17,364 nucleotides of DNA from Clostridiales bacterium. Its GTDB lineage: Bacteria > Bacillota > Clostridia > Christensenellales > Aristaeellaceae. Position numbers and translations under genes: made by a program. A model generated the notes under the pieces. The model ran no database searches. It saw only the letters and a list, made by a program, of their open reading frames with translations, and was not told the DNA's origin. Below are positions 1-7,426 of the stretch, one piece after another. The stretch covers positions 1 to 17,364 of the forward strand of contig JAAYJP010000067.1 in NCBI GenBank assembly GCA_012522875.1, in the 5' to 3' direction. Every line of letters begins with the position of its first letter. Position 1 is the stretch's first letter.

Positions 1-553
1 GTGTCACCTTCCAGTTCATAGCCCCAGGCTTCACGCAGCAGTTCCTTGCGCGATACCGCGCATTCCCGATGCCTCATCAGGCTGGAAAGCAGTCCATATT
101 CCTGGCGGGTCAGCGGAATGGTTTTTCCATGGCCTTGATTTCCCTGGCATCGGGGTTGAGTGCCAGGTGCCCCAGGGGGACAGGTTCTGCATGAAGGCGA
201 AGGCGCCGCAGCGCGGTCTCGATCCGGGCGCGCAGTTCCTTCAGCCCGAAAGGCTTGGCAATGTAATCTTCCGCGCCCAGCCCCAGGCCACGGACCTTGT
301 CAGACTCTGTGGAGCGAGCGGAGATGATAATGACGGGCAATTCACGGGTTTCACGTCGTTTTTTCCATTCGGCCAGCACTTCAAGCCCGTTTTTCCCCGC
401 AGCATCAGATCCAGCAGCAGCAGGTCCGGAGAGCCCTCTTTAAGCCTTGCCTCCAGCTGCGCGGCGCTATGAAACCACACACATCCTTTTGGTGGCATCG
501 CACAGCAGCAGGGTGGCATTCTCATCATCTTCCAGTATCCAGATCTTTGCCAT
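1..553 (-). pseudogene. OmpR-family response regulator, frameshifted and running off the window
   Basis: The ATG at 553 opens with MAKIWILEDDEN, a typical receiver-domain start with acidic residues. The homology then runs through three frames. The first frame stops at a TAG near 468-470. The second carries PDLLLLDLML, the phosphoacceptor region. The first frame then returns with PVIIISARSTESDKVRGLGLGAEDY and the KPFG lysine motif. A third frame carries the DNA-binding part, LTRQEYGLL through ELLREAWGY, up to base 1. The switches lie near 470-495, 380-392 and 119-132, each beside a short A, G or GT run, and one-base changes would restore a single frame. The gene sits 56 bases downstream of the 610-1110 gene on the same strand and may belong to that operon. 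It is either a decayed gene or locally poor sequence. The Pro usually following the phosphoacceptor motif is Arg here. Confidence 0.75.
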
Positions 554-609
554 TTTCCCAATATCCTCCCGGGACTGAGGCAGGATCAGCCGCTCAAGGG
601 CGTGGCAGG

Positions 610-1110
610 TTAGCGGCCTTTGTCCGCCGCGGGAAGCGTATGCGAATCCAGGTAAGCGTGTTGTTCTTGGCTTAATGGGGCCTTCTCCCTGAGGATGGCT
701 GCAGCGGGAGCGGGCAGGAAGCTTTCTTCTTTGAGCTCGTAAGGAAGCCCCTTGTACCAGGCGACAAACAGCTTCATGGACGAGGTGCCGATTTCGCTGT
801 CCGGGTCGGGAAAGAGAGTTTCAAAATCCTTCAGCTTGAAGCCGGAGGCGCGGCTGCGTTCCACAGTGAAGGCGTCGGCCAGGTCTTCCAATGGGACTTC
901 GTACAGATTGTTGATTTCGCTTAGGGTATAGGACCCCCGAATATCTGCGGGATCGTACGCGCCTGCTTCCCCCATTGCGTTGAGGGTTTCCAGGCGCTGG
1001 GGTGTCTTGCCCGAGTCGGTCTGCCACCACCCCAGGGCCCAGCTGCCAAGGATACCCGCCAGGACGAGCAGGATGGAGAAAAAGACAGTGGCTTGCGGTT
1101 TCAGCTTCAT
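610..1110 (-). CDS. Membrane-anchored hypothetical protein paired with the 4Fe-4S membrane protein
   Basis: This is a 166-residue protein with one N-terminal membrane segment (about 9-29) and a soluble remainder that is probably extracytoplasmic. The ATG at 1110 overlaps the stop of the upstream 4Fe-4S gene by four bases (ATGA), so translation is likely coupled and the products probably act together. Residues 57-80 (IRGSYTLSEINNLYEVPLED) resemble a short helical motif I recall from clostridial membrane redox proteins, where it pairs with phrases such as VPLEDL. A second conserved-looking stretch is KLFVAWYKGLPYEL at 113-126. There are no cysteines or heme motifs, so it is unlikely to carry a cofactor itself. 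A structural or assembly partner of the 4Fe-4S protein is my inference; no named family is claimed. Confidence 0.8.
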   Translation of the reverse strand: MKLKPQATVFFSILLVLAGILGSWALGWWQTDSGKTPQRLETLNAMGEAGAYDPADIRGSYTLSEINNLYEVPLEDLADAFTVERSRASGFKLKDFETLFPDPDSEIGTSSMKLFVAWYKGLPYELKEESFLPAPAAAILREKAPLSQEQHAYLDSHTLPAADKGR

Positions 1111-1949
1111 GCTTGTTTCCCTCCTTTGCCTGCAGCCACGATGACGGTGTCCTCCACCGGGCAGGCCAGGCCGCTGAGGCATTCATGGCAGGTGATGCAC
1201 TGGTGGCTGCGAACGGCATCCCCTGTGGATACCGTGATATTCATCGGACAGGCCGCGTCACACTTCTTGCAGTGGATACAGGTCGACTCGCGCCGTCTGA
1301 CGGGAAAGATGTGGATAAGGTTGAACAGCCCGAGCAATGCGCCATAGGGACAGAAGTACTTGCACCATGGGCGCTCCACAAGGAGGGACAGCAGGGTCAC
1401 AGCAATGAGGATGAGGATGGCGGTGAAGGCGACCTCCCCGGTATAGAAGTTGAACAGGGCATAATAGGGGTCCACATCAGCGAACACCAACTTCGCGGTC
1501 ACCGCTGTCTGATAAACGACTGCGCCAAGCACAATATAGCGCAGGTAACGCAGGTATTTGTCCGCGGCACGGGGGACCAGGCGGTTGTACTTCTTCTTGA
1601 AGAGCTTTCTCCCCAATTTGCCGATCCACTCCTGCCAAGTGCCCAGCGGGCAGAAGTATCCGCAAAAGATCGGCCCGAACAGGAAGGCCACCAGGAGGCC
1701 AATCACCATCAGGGCCAGGGCGGAACTATGCAGTTTTTGCACCAGGCCGCCGGTGGCAAGGAACTCGTATACTGTAACCACCCCGCCGAAAGGGCATACG
1801 GCGTGCAGGGAAATCTCTGGCAGCGGAATCACCACCCCAATCTCCTTTAGGTACTTGACCAAAGCCAGCACGGCAACAAACAGGAACATCGCCCATTGGG
1901 TCACTGTGCGCAGGGTCCGTAGCCGGCTCTTTTTTGCCTTGATGCGCAT
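1107..1949 (-). CDS. Polytopic 4Fe-4S membrane protein (NapH/NosR/CcoG-like)
   Basis: This 280-residue integral membrane electron-transfer protein has hydrophobic segments near 17-33, 76-96, 135-152 and 172-192. Two CxxxCP signatures, CGYFCPLG at 96-103 and CKYFCPYG at 196-203, mark the NapH/NosR type of membrane ferredoxin. They are followed by a cytoplasmic ferredoxin-like tail. The first tail cluster is CIHCKKCDAACP (C224, C227, C230, C234). The second is C251, C254, C257 and C263, with a five-residue gap before the last cysteine instead of three. Known relatives pass electrons from quinol or cytoplasmic donors across the membrane. The ATG at 1949 follows GAGGAG at nine bases. No terminal reductase lies nearby, so the acceptor is unknown. 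The 610-1110 gene is translationally coupled to it. Confidence 0.9.
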   Translation of the reverse strand: MRIKAKKSRLRTLRTVTQWAMFLFVAVLALVKYLKEIGVVIPLPEISLHAVCPFGGVVTVYEFLATGGLVQKLHSSALALMVIGLLVAFLFGPIFCGYFCPLGTWQEWIGKLGRKLFKKKYNRLVPRAADKYLRYLRYIVLGAVVYQTAVTAKLVFADVDPYYALFNFYTGEVAFTAILILIAVTLLSLLVERPWCKYFCPYGALLGLFNLIHIFPVRRRESTCIHCKKCDAACPMNITVSTGDAVRSHQCITCHECLSGLACPVEDTVIVAAGKGGKQA

Positions 1950-1983
1950 GGTATCACGCTCCTCACATCCGATAATAGTCCCG

Positions 1984-2010
1984 ATTTTTCATTTATAAAG
2001 GATGAAAAAT
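1984..2010 (-). promoter_or_regulatory. Perfect inverted repeat upstream of the 4Fe-4S gene, possible operator
   Basis: ATTTTTCAT at 1984-1992 and ATGAAAAAT at 2002-2010 are exact inverted repeats of nine bases separated by nine bases. The element lies 35-61 bases before the 4Fe-4S start codon, where a promoter would be expected. On the minus strand a TATAAA sits inside it and a TATTAT just downstream, but no good -35 was found. One arm-to-arm turn plus spacer (18 bases centre to centre) would suit a dimeric regulator. It could instead be a weak AT-rich hairpin. Confidence 0.4.
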
Positions 2011-2044
2011 GATGTCATTCCATACTGAAGGGAGTTGGAACAGG

Positions 2045-2075
2045 AAAGGGCACCCATATCTACAAGGTGCCCTTT
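2045..2075 (-). terminator. Rho-independent terminator after the YGRRFNQAP-repeat gene
   Basis: AAAGGGCACC (2045-2054) pairs perfectly with GGTGCCCTTT (2066-2075) across an 11-base loop. It lies 19 bases beyond the stop codon of the 2094-2690 gene. The flanking A and T bases make it nearly symmetrical, though the T tract is short (three bases). It separates that gene from the 4Fe-4S operon, so the latter probably needs its own promoter or read-through. Confidence 0.7.
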
Positions 2076-2093
2076 GTCCCCGGTTTGAAGGGG

Positions 2094-2690
2094 CTACCTG
2101 CGATGGCGTCCGCCGCCGAAACTCTGCTGGCCAGGCTGCGGACCTTTCTGCCCGCGCCCGCCGCGCATGGATTGCATCTGGGCCTGTCCCTGGTGCTGCT
2201 GGCTGGTGCCAAAGTAGTCACATACGCCATCCTTGTTTTCGTCAGTGAAGCCAGGTGCATCGGGATTTTTCCCCTGTTCTTTGCCGCAGATATCGCAGAT
2301 ACCGTCTTTGTTCTCATCTACGAAACGGTACTGTTCCGCCCCTTGGGCAGTGCCTTTATTCCAGCGGCTGAACCCCCTACCATTGGGAACAGCCGGTGCG
2401 GGAGCTTGGTTGAAGCGGCGGCCGTAAGGGGCTACGTTGCTGTTCTGCCCGTCGACCGGAACAGCGGGAGCCTGGTTAAAGCGACGGCCATAGGAGGTTA
2501 CTGGAGCGGTTTGTTCTTCGATCTCCTCAGCAGGGGCTTGGTTCCAGCGGTGGCCATACTGCCGGCCATAGGGAATCGGTTGTGTAGTCTGCGTTTCATC
2601 CGTGGTGGCAACAGCTGTTTCGGCAGCTAATCCAAAGACCGGCAGCGCGATAAGCAGCACCAGCGCAATGATGAGCAAATTCCTTTTCAT
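2094..2690 (-). CDS. Secreted repeat protein with YGRRFNQAP units and two DxNxDGxxD calcium-loop-like motifs
   Basis: This 198-residue protein has a signal peptide at about 1-22 (hydrophobic core, then FGLAAE). Residues 41-113 hold diverged copies of one unit: YGRQYGHRWNQAP at 41-53, YGRRFNQAP at 67-75 and 89-97, and a weak NGRGFSRWNKG at 103-113. Two copies of a calcium-loop-like motif follow, DENKDGICD (125-133) and DENKDGVCD (150-158), matching the D-x-N-x-D-G-x-x-D pattern of dockerin and thrombospondin type 3 loops. Each has an added Cys; the first continues as CDICG, a possible metal-thiol pair. The tail is rich in Gly, Gln, Arg and His. The ATG at 2690 follows AAAGGGG at about eight bases. 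Function is unknown; binding of a metal or polyanion is inference. It lies between a two-component system and the 4Fe-4S operon. Confidence 0.85.
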   Translation of the reverse strand: MKRNLLIIALVLLIALPVFGLAAETAVATTDETQTTQPIPYGRQYGHRWNQAPAEEIEEQTAPVTSYGRRFNQAPAVPVDGQNSNVAPYGRRFNQAPAPAVPNGRGFSRWNKGTAQGAEQYRFVDENKDGICDICGKEQGKNPDAPGFTDENKDGVCDYFGTSQQHQGQAQMQSMRGGRGQKGPQPGQQSFGGGRHRR

Positions 2691-3011
2691 GTTAGTATCC
2701 CCTTTGTTTGATTCAGCAATCGTTTGCTGTGTTTGGATCGTAAACCAAAAGTATGGCAAAAATGTGTTATTCTTTTGACAACATTGAACCATTTTTAGCG
2801 TCCATGATGTGAAGCTCCGATGTTGGTGGAATACTCAAGACCTGAAAAGGCTGCATACTGCCAGGCCTGGATGCCAAGGACAGGGAATAATGCGGTCGCC
2901 AATAGAATCATTAAGCGGCCTGAAAGTTTAGTAATGCAAAACGCCGCGCAGAATCACCAAAATGCAAAAAACGGCAAAGGAAATGCGGGATAGGTCCTTT
3001 GAGGGATACTG
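2691..3011. other. Intergenic region between kinase and repeat-protein genes
   Basis: These 321 bases hold no convincing gene. The minus-strand promoter of the repeat-protein gene should lie here. A TTGTCA at 2774-2779 (read on minus) has no -10 at standard spacing, so no promoter is called. No clear terminator for the kinase gene was found. Confidence 0.5.
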
Positions 3012-4448
3012 TCAGTTCCAGGCGAAACGGACAGTTGTCCCATCACTTTCTCTGCTTTCCACCGTAATGCGTATATTGTGACGTTCCGCAATCCCTCTGG
3101 CGATGGCCAGCCCGAGGCCGCTGCCCTGCCGGTTTTCTTCGCTTCTTGATTTGTGGAAGCGGTCAAAAATATAGGGCAGCTCCGTGGCCGGAATGCCCGA
3201 TCCCTCATCGCGAAGAGTAATGCTGTGACTATCCATGGCAGCATACAGCGTACTGCCGGGTGGCGAGAACTTGACTGCATTATCCAATACAATGAGCAGC
3301 ATTTGCTTCAGCCGAGCATAATCACCATTGTAGGCTACAGGGTGTTCGGGTATCTCCCGTATGATATGGATGTCCTTGCTCTGGGCCAGCCGTTCCGCGC
3401 TGCGAAGCGCATCCAGGAGCACCTCTTGCACCACAAGCGGAGCGTTTTCGATTGGAAAGTCCGTGTTTTGAAGGCGTGCAAGGTCCATGAGGTCATTAAC
3501 CAGCCGCTGCAACCCCATTGTCTCTTTGAGCATCTGGCGGTAGTATTCTCCCACCATTAATGGTTCCGAGACAACTCCGTCGCTGAGCGCTTCAAGCGAG
3601 CCGCGCAGCACGGTGACAGGGGTGCGCAGTTCATGGGATACATTGGCCAGGAAGTCCTTGCGGAGCTGCTCCTGCTGTTCCCGTTCTTCCTTGGCCTTTT
3701 GTAGCCTGCTGCTGAGAGCATCAATAGATCTGGCTAAATCACCGATCTCATCTTTTTGTGCAAGTCCGGTTTTAGCCTCGAAATCACCTTCCGACAGTCG
3801 CTGAGCGGTTTTGTCCATCCGGTTGATTGGACGCGTGAAGGTATAGGACAGGAGCATGGACAGCAGGATGGAAAACAGCAAGGCTGCCGTGGCACTGTAG
3901 AAAAGAATGCCCTGGCCTTTTTCGATGGCTTCTTCAATGCCTGATACGGCATCATTAAGGAGAAGAGCACCCACGACTTTTTCATCCCGATAGACCGGTG
4001 CGCCAACAGTTAAAGTAGGGACGCCTACCAATTCACTGAAACCTTCGGAGAAGGAGGTCTCCCCTTGGAGCACGCTGCGGACCAGTATTTCAGCATCCGG
4101 CGGCAGGGTCGTGTACTCCAAGGTCCTTCCCATCATGCGTCCGGAAGAGAGGAATTGAAGATTTTCGTCCAGAACCCAGAGGTTCGGCTCCGCCTGGGTG
4201 AGCAATCGAACAAAATTCGTGTAGCTTCCTCCCTGTCCGCCCGATCGTTCGCCGCCGGGCCGGACACCTTCCAACGCCTGGGAGAGCATGCCGGATAGGG
4301 AGTTTGCACGGCCGAGCATCTCCGCTTTTTTCGATTCCTTAATCGACCCTGTGAACAAGGAGCGGAATGTCAACCCACTCACCAGCGCAAAGAATAAAAG
4401 CGCGGCAGCGAAAAAGAGCAGGAGTTTCAGTGCGATTCTATTCTTCAT
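3012..4448 (-). CDS. Sensor histidine kinase (HAMP, HisKA, HATPase)
   Basis: This 478-residue inner-membrane kinase has membrane segment 1 at about 8-26 and an extracytoplasmic sensor at about 27-178. Membrane segment 2 is at about 180-203, with HAMP at 204-256 (FTRPINRM onward). HisKA carries the phosphorylated His272 in VSHELRTP. The ATP domain has an N box at LDNAVKFS (388-395), a G1 box at DEGSG (414-418), an F box at IFDRFHKS (427-434) and a G2 box at GSGLGLAI (442-449). The sensor region ends in a PAS/CACHE-like stretch (VGAPVYRDEKVVGALLLND). The ATG at 4448 was chosen because GGAGGGG lies about seven to nine bases upstream; an in-frame GTG at 4454 is too close to that site. The gene overlaps the regulator by 11 bases, so the pair is co-translated. 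The sensed signal is unknown. Confidence 0.93.
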   Translation of the reverse strand: MKNRIALKLLLFFAAALLFFALVSGLTFRSLFTGSIKESKKAEMLGRANSLSGMLSQALEGVRPGGERSGGQGGSYTNFVRLLTQAEPNLWVLDENLQFLSSGRMMGRTLEYTTLPPDAEILVRSVLQGETSFSEGFSELVGVPTLTVGAPVYRDEKVVGALLLNDAVSGIEEAIEKGQGILFYSATAALLFSILLSMLLSYTFTRPINRMDKTAQRLSEGDFEAKTGLAQKDEIGDLARSIDALSSRLQKAKEEREQQEQLRKDFLANVSHELRTPVTVLRGSLEALSDGVVSEPLMVGEYYRQMLKETMGLQRLVNDLMDLARLQNTDFPIENAPLVVQEVLLDALRSAERLAQSKDIHIIREIPEHPVAYNGDYARLKQMLLIVLDNAVKFSPPGSTLYAAMDSHSITLRDEGSGIPATELPYIFDRFHKSRSEENRQGSGLGLAIARGIAERHNIRITVESRESDGTTVRFAWN

Positions 4449-5133
4449 CCTCACGCCCCTCCAACTTGTAGCCTACACCCCAGATGGTTTTTATCTCCCA
4501 GCCCCTGGGTCCATATGCGTCCAGTTTGGATCGCAGGCGTTTGATGTGTGAGTCCACAGTGCGGCTGTCCCCGAAATATTCATATCCCCAGATGGATTCA
4601 AGCAGGTTTTCCCGGGAGAAGACTTTATCCCTATGGCTTGCCATCGTGAAGAGGAGTTCCAGCTCCTTTCTGGTCAAGGCGACTTCCCTGCCGTCAATCC
4701 TTGCTGTATAGGTGTCCAGGTCCACCCTCAGATTCCCCAGTGCAACCGATTGACCTGATACAGTTTGCCCACGATCCATCCGGCGCAGCACTGCCCGCAG
4801 CCGTGCCATCAGTTCCCCGGGCGAGAAAGGTTTAACGATATAATCGTCTGCGCCGGTATCCAATCCCATAATCCGTTCGAAATCCTCCCCGCGGGCGGTG
4901 ACCATGATGATCGGGACAGTGGATATTTTGCGAATCTCACGGCACACTGCAAAACCGTCCAATTTGGGCATCATCACGTCCAGCAATATTGCATCGGGAC
5001 TCAGTTGATGGAACATCTCCAATGCCTCTACGCCGTCCTTTGCGCGATAGGGGATATAGCCTTCCTTCTTAAGGTACTCCTCAAGGACTGATGCGATTTG
5101 CTGATTGTCATCTGCTATCAGAATATTTGTCAT
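4438..5133 (-). CDS. OmpR/PhoB-family response regulator
   Basis: This 231-residue protein has a receiver domain at 1-118 with acidic D8 and D9, phosphoacceptor D52 (LLDVMMP), T79 (MVTA) and K101 (KPFSPGE). The winged-helix domain (about 128-227) has LTRKELELLF, the recognition region RTVDSHIKRLRSKL and the closing IWGVGYKLE. Its partner is the kinase that begins inside its 3' end. The ATG at 5133 follows GGAGGG at a short spacing and matches the normal N-terminus of the family; a longer frame upstream lacks receiver homology. Likely targets are its own operon and the neighbouring secreted-protein and 4Fe-4S genes, judged only from position. Confidence 0.94.
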   Translation of the reverse strand: MTNILIADDNQQIASVLEEYLKKEGYIPYRAKDGVEALEMFHQLSPDAILLDVMMPKLDGFAVCREIRKISTVPIIMVTARGEDFERIMGLDTGADDYIVKPFSPGELMARLRAVLRRMDRGQTVSGQSVALGNLRVDLDTYTARIDGREVALTRKELELLFTMASHRDKVFSRENLLESIWGYEYFGDSRTVDSHIKRLRSKLDAYGPRGWEIKTIWGVGYKLEGREDEE

Positions 5134-5164
5134 AATCCCTCCATCACCGGCGCTCGTAAAATAA

Positions 5165-5191
5165 ATTATCGCATGATTGGGGTACGGGCAA
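5165..5191 (-). promoter_or_regulatory. Possible promoter of the response regulator-kinase operon
   Basis: On the minus strand TTGCCC (5186-5191) and GATAAT (5165-5170) are separated by 15 bases, shorter than ideal. The start codon lies 31 bases beyond the -10. The -10 is good and the spacing weak. Confidence 0.3.
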
Positions 5192-5608
5192 CAAGTTGCT
5201 GTGCTTTTTTGCAGTATAACCCAAACGAGCGATGCCGTCACTTGGCCTTCTGCCTGAAGGCTGCCTGCCCCCCTATCCATGTGGATAACTCATGATTGGC
5301 AAAACCGTATCAGTATAAGCAGGGGCTCCGCAATTTTGGGGAGAATCTGTGATATGGCATATTAGCGCGGGGCTTTGAGCAAGGGCGAAGCAGATGCCGG
5401 GACAGCACATGTTCCCTCGCCTGCCTACGCGCACGGTATGGGATAACCTGTATTGCTGAGGGAAATCCACGGGAGTGGGAACAGGAATGCCAACAGGATT
5501 GATCTCCTGCCTTTCGGACGCCAACGCCCTTCTCTGAAGTCGGGAAGATGCCTTATGGCTATCGCGCAGTGGTCGATTACCCGGGTGAAGCGATTCCGTG
5601 AGATTGCC
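5192..5608. other. Intergenic region without a recognised gene
   Basis: About 417 bases lie between the regulator promoter area and the flavodoxin-like gene end. Short open frames on both strands lack ribosome binding sites and recognisable motifs. No clear terminator hairpin was found. Confidence 0.5.
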
Positions 5609-6106
5609 TTATCCTATTTCGAGGCTGGTTTTGAGCTTTGCACAGAAATCGATAATCCGCGATGCTTCTTCAGGATTGTCACCCTTGGCCGGGTCAATCA
5701 ACCTGAGCGCACCCAGCACTTTGCAGCCGGGGACCTCTCTTTTCAGCCCCTCAAAACACCTGTCGGCTGAACCGCCGGAACAGCACGCAAACAAGGCGGC
5801 TCTCTTCCCTTCAAGCCTGTGTTCTCTGAAAAAGGTACGCAGGGGGGGCGCGTACGAGCCCGCCCATACCGGCGTGCCCAGAACCACCAGGTCGTAGGGG
5901 GCCGCGTCAAACCTGATCGCCTGCAGCCTTGGCCTTTCCTTGAACATGGCGCTTTTGCCGGCCCAGAAATACTTGCCAAAACCGCCCCTTGGGTATTCCT
6001 TGAGAGGTTTGAGGGCGTACAGGTCCGCGCCGATTTCCAGCGCAATTTTCTCCGCGGCGTAACGGGTATTGCCTTCCAGAGAATAGTAGACGACTGCTGT
6101 TTTCAA
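5609..6106 (-). CDS. Flavodoxin-like FMN protein
   Basis: This 165-residue single-domain flavodoxin fold has an N-terminal strand TAVVYYS followed by the FMN phosphate loop SLEGNT (9-14). A second flavin loop is GTPVWAGSYAPP (77-88), with the Trp that usually stacks on the isoalloxazine ring. A third is CCSGGS (108-113). It presumably carries electrons or acts as a small quinone/flavin reductase in the cytosol; the partner is not visible. The TTG at 6106 is preferred because it puts the start exactly at the family N-terminus (MKTAVVYYS). An ATG at 6136 in the same frame adds ten residues and has no ribosome binding site; an even longer frame from 6214 looks non-homologous. The site before the TTG (AAGAGAG) is weak, so the start is uncertain. 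Confidence 0.85.
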   Translation of the reverse strand: MKTAVVYYSLEGNTRYAAEKIALEIGADLYALKPLKEYPRGGFGKYFWAGKSAMFKERPRLQAIRFDAAPYDLVVLGTPVWAGSYAPPLRTFFREHRLEGKRAALFACCSGGSADRCFEGLKREVPGCKVLGALRLIDPAKGDNPEEASRIIDFCAKLKTSLEIG

Positions 6107-6488
6107 GTTTGCTCTCTTTTCTGCCGGGGAAGGCATGACATTCGTTCGGCTGACTGCATCGTAGCTGGTGCAATGTTTTTCCGGAATGAAGCGGGGGATC
6201 GCATCCGCCGCCATTTCCTGCTGCGCTTCGCGGCGGATTCAACCCTGGCGGGTCATTCCTCTGTTCGCCTTACTTGCTGAACCAGGCATGGCTTTAGCCC
6301 TTGATGATCACAGCAGTTTCCGTGTAGCCAAAGTGTTTTTTCGATCACATGTTCAACATCCCATGCACGGCGGGCGCGACTTGCGTGGACACGCCGCTAC
6401 GGATACGCGCCAAGGAGAAGCAGGGCTGTTTGGACTTTTCCGGTTCAGGCCTGACAGGTGGAAGCATTCAATCAGCAGAGATCCTTGC
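6107..6488. other. Intergenic region without a recognised gene
   Basis: About 380 bases lie between two minus-strand genes. Open frames exist on both strands, but none has a ribosome binding site plus a recognisable protein. The promoter of the flavodoxin-like gene must lie here or upstream; no convincing -35/-10 pair was found. Confidence 0.4.
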
Positions 6489-7364
6489 TTACTTGCCGGC
6501 AAAAACCATCAACAGCGTTCCCGCGACCATCAGCAACAGGCCCAACAGCGCTCGTCTGCTCAATTTCTCCTTGAAAACAATAAAAGAAAACGCGATGGAC
6601 ACCACAATGCTCATCTTGTCGATGGGGACGACGACGCTGACGATACCCTTTTGCAGGGCGTAGTAGTAGCATAGCCAGGAAGCGCCTGTTGCCACGCCGG
6701 AAAGCGAGATGAATATGAGTTCCTTTCTGTCGACTGTCTTGATCTGCCTATGCTTGCCCTTTGACAGGATGATGGCCCAGGCCATCAGCAGTACCACAAA
6801 GGTTCGGATAGCGGTGCCCAGGTTCGACTCAACATTTTCGATGCCGACCTTGGCCAGGATGGAAGTCAATGCCGCAAACACCGCGCCCAGTGCTGCGTAA
6901 ACGATCCATACCCTATCCTTCTTCGTTTGGCTGGCCTGCTTTTTTTCAATCATCATCCAAATGCCGATGCCCAGCAGTGCCGCACTGACCAGCTTGACTG
7001 CCAGATGGCTTGTTTCACCAAAAATTACGATAGCCAGCAAGATGGTCAGGATCGTACTGGACTTGTCCACCGGCACCACCTTGTTGACATCCCCCATGGA
7101 CAGGGCCTTGAAGTAAAAGATCCATGACGCGCCCGTCGCCAGGCCCGAGAGGATCAGGAAGATCAGCGACTTCGCGCTGATGCCGCGAATTTGATCGGCG
7201 GAACCGACCACAAACACCATGATCCAGGCAAATGCCAGCACGACGAATGTCCGCAGTCCGGTTGCCAGGTCAGAATCGGTTTTCCTGATGCCACTTTTCG
7301 CCAGGATGGATGTCAGCCCTGCAAAAAAAGCAGACAGTACCGCCATCAGCAACCACATCATCAT
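6489..7364 (-). CDS. DMT-superfamily (EamA) transporter with tandem homologous halves
   Basis: This 291-residue membrane protein has about ten membrane segments, the usual size of a two-repeat EamA permease. The halves match closely: LTSILAK at 17-23 and 166-172, RTFVV at 38-42 and 187-191, SGLATGASW at 73-81 against SGVATGASW at 222-230, and VVPVDKSS at 96-103 against VVPIDKMS at 245-252. It probably exports or imports a small metabolite; the substrate cannot be told. Three successive ATG codons (7364, 7361, 7358) follow GGGGACA; spacing favours the second or third, so the N-terminus may be one or two residues shorter. A TTG at 7373 is unlikely because it precedes the ribosome binding site. 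A well-placed promoter lies at 7398-7426, so it is probably transcribed on its own. Confidence 0.92.
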   Translation of the reverse strand: MMMWLLMAVLSAFFAGLTSILAKSGIRKTDSDLATGLRTFVVLAFAWIMVFVVGSADQIRGISAKSLIFLILSGLATGASWIFYFKALSMGDVNKVVPVDKSSTILTILLAIVIFGETSHLAVKLVSAALLGIGIWMMIEKKQASQTKKDRVWIVYAALGAVFAALTSILAKVGIENVESNLGTAIRTFVVLLMAWAIILSKGKHRQIKTVDRKELIFISLSGVATGASWLCYYYALQKGIVSVVVPIDKMSIVVSIAFSFIVFKEKLSRRALLGLLLMVAGTLLMVFAGK

Positions 7365-7397
7365 TGTCCCCAATCACTTGTATTTCATGCCGAAAGG

Positions 7398-7426
7398 ATT
7401 CTACATGATTCGAGTATGCATTACAA
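7398..7426 (-). promoter_or_regulatory. Sigma-A-type promoter of the EamA transporter gene
   Basis: On the minus strand, -35 TTGTAA (7421-7426) and -10 TAGAAT (7398-7403) are separated by exactly 17 bases. The predicted leader is about 27 bases before the ATG cluster at 7358-7364. Confidence 0.6.

Noticed and set aside
1002..1850. Long plus-strand open frame of 282 codons
   Set aside because: It lies antisense to the 4Fe-4S gene and its partner, which have clear cysteine motifs and ribosome binding sites; the frame has no recognisable protein features.
2067..2630. Plus-strand open frame of 187 codons over the repeat-protein gene
   Set aside because: It is the complement of the repeated minus-strand coding sequence; the minus strand has a signal peptide, ordered repeats and a ribosome binding site.
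2774..2779. TTGACA on the plus strand (TTGTCA on the minus strand) upstream of the repeat-protein gene
   Set aside because: No plus-strand gene follows, and on the minus strand the nearest -10-like hexamer is about 20 bases away.
6349..6663. Plus-strand open frame across the EamA gene end
   Set aside because: It has no ribosome binding site and most of it is antisense to the transporter; the residue pattern is not recognisable.
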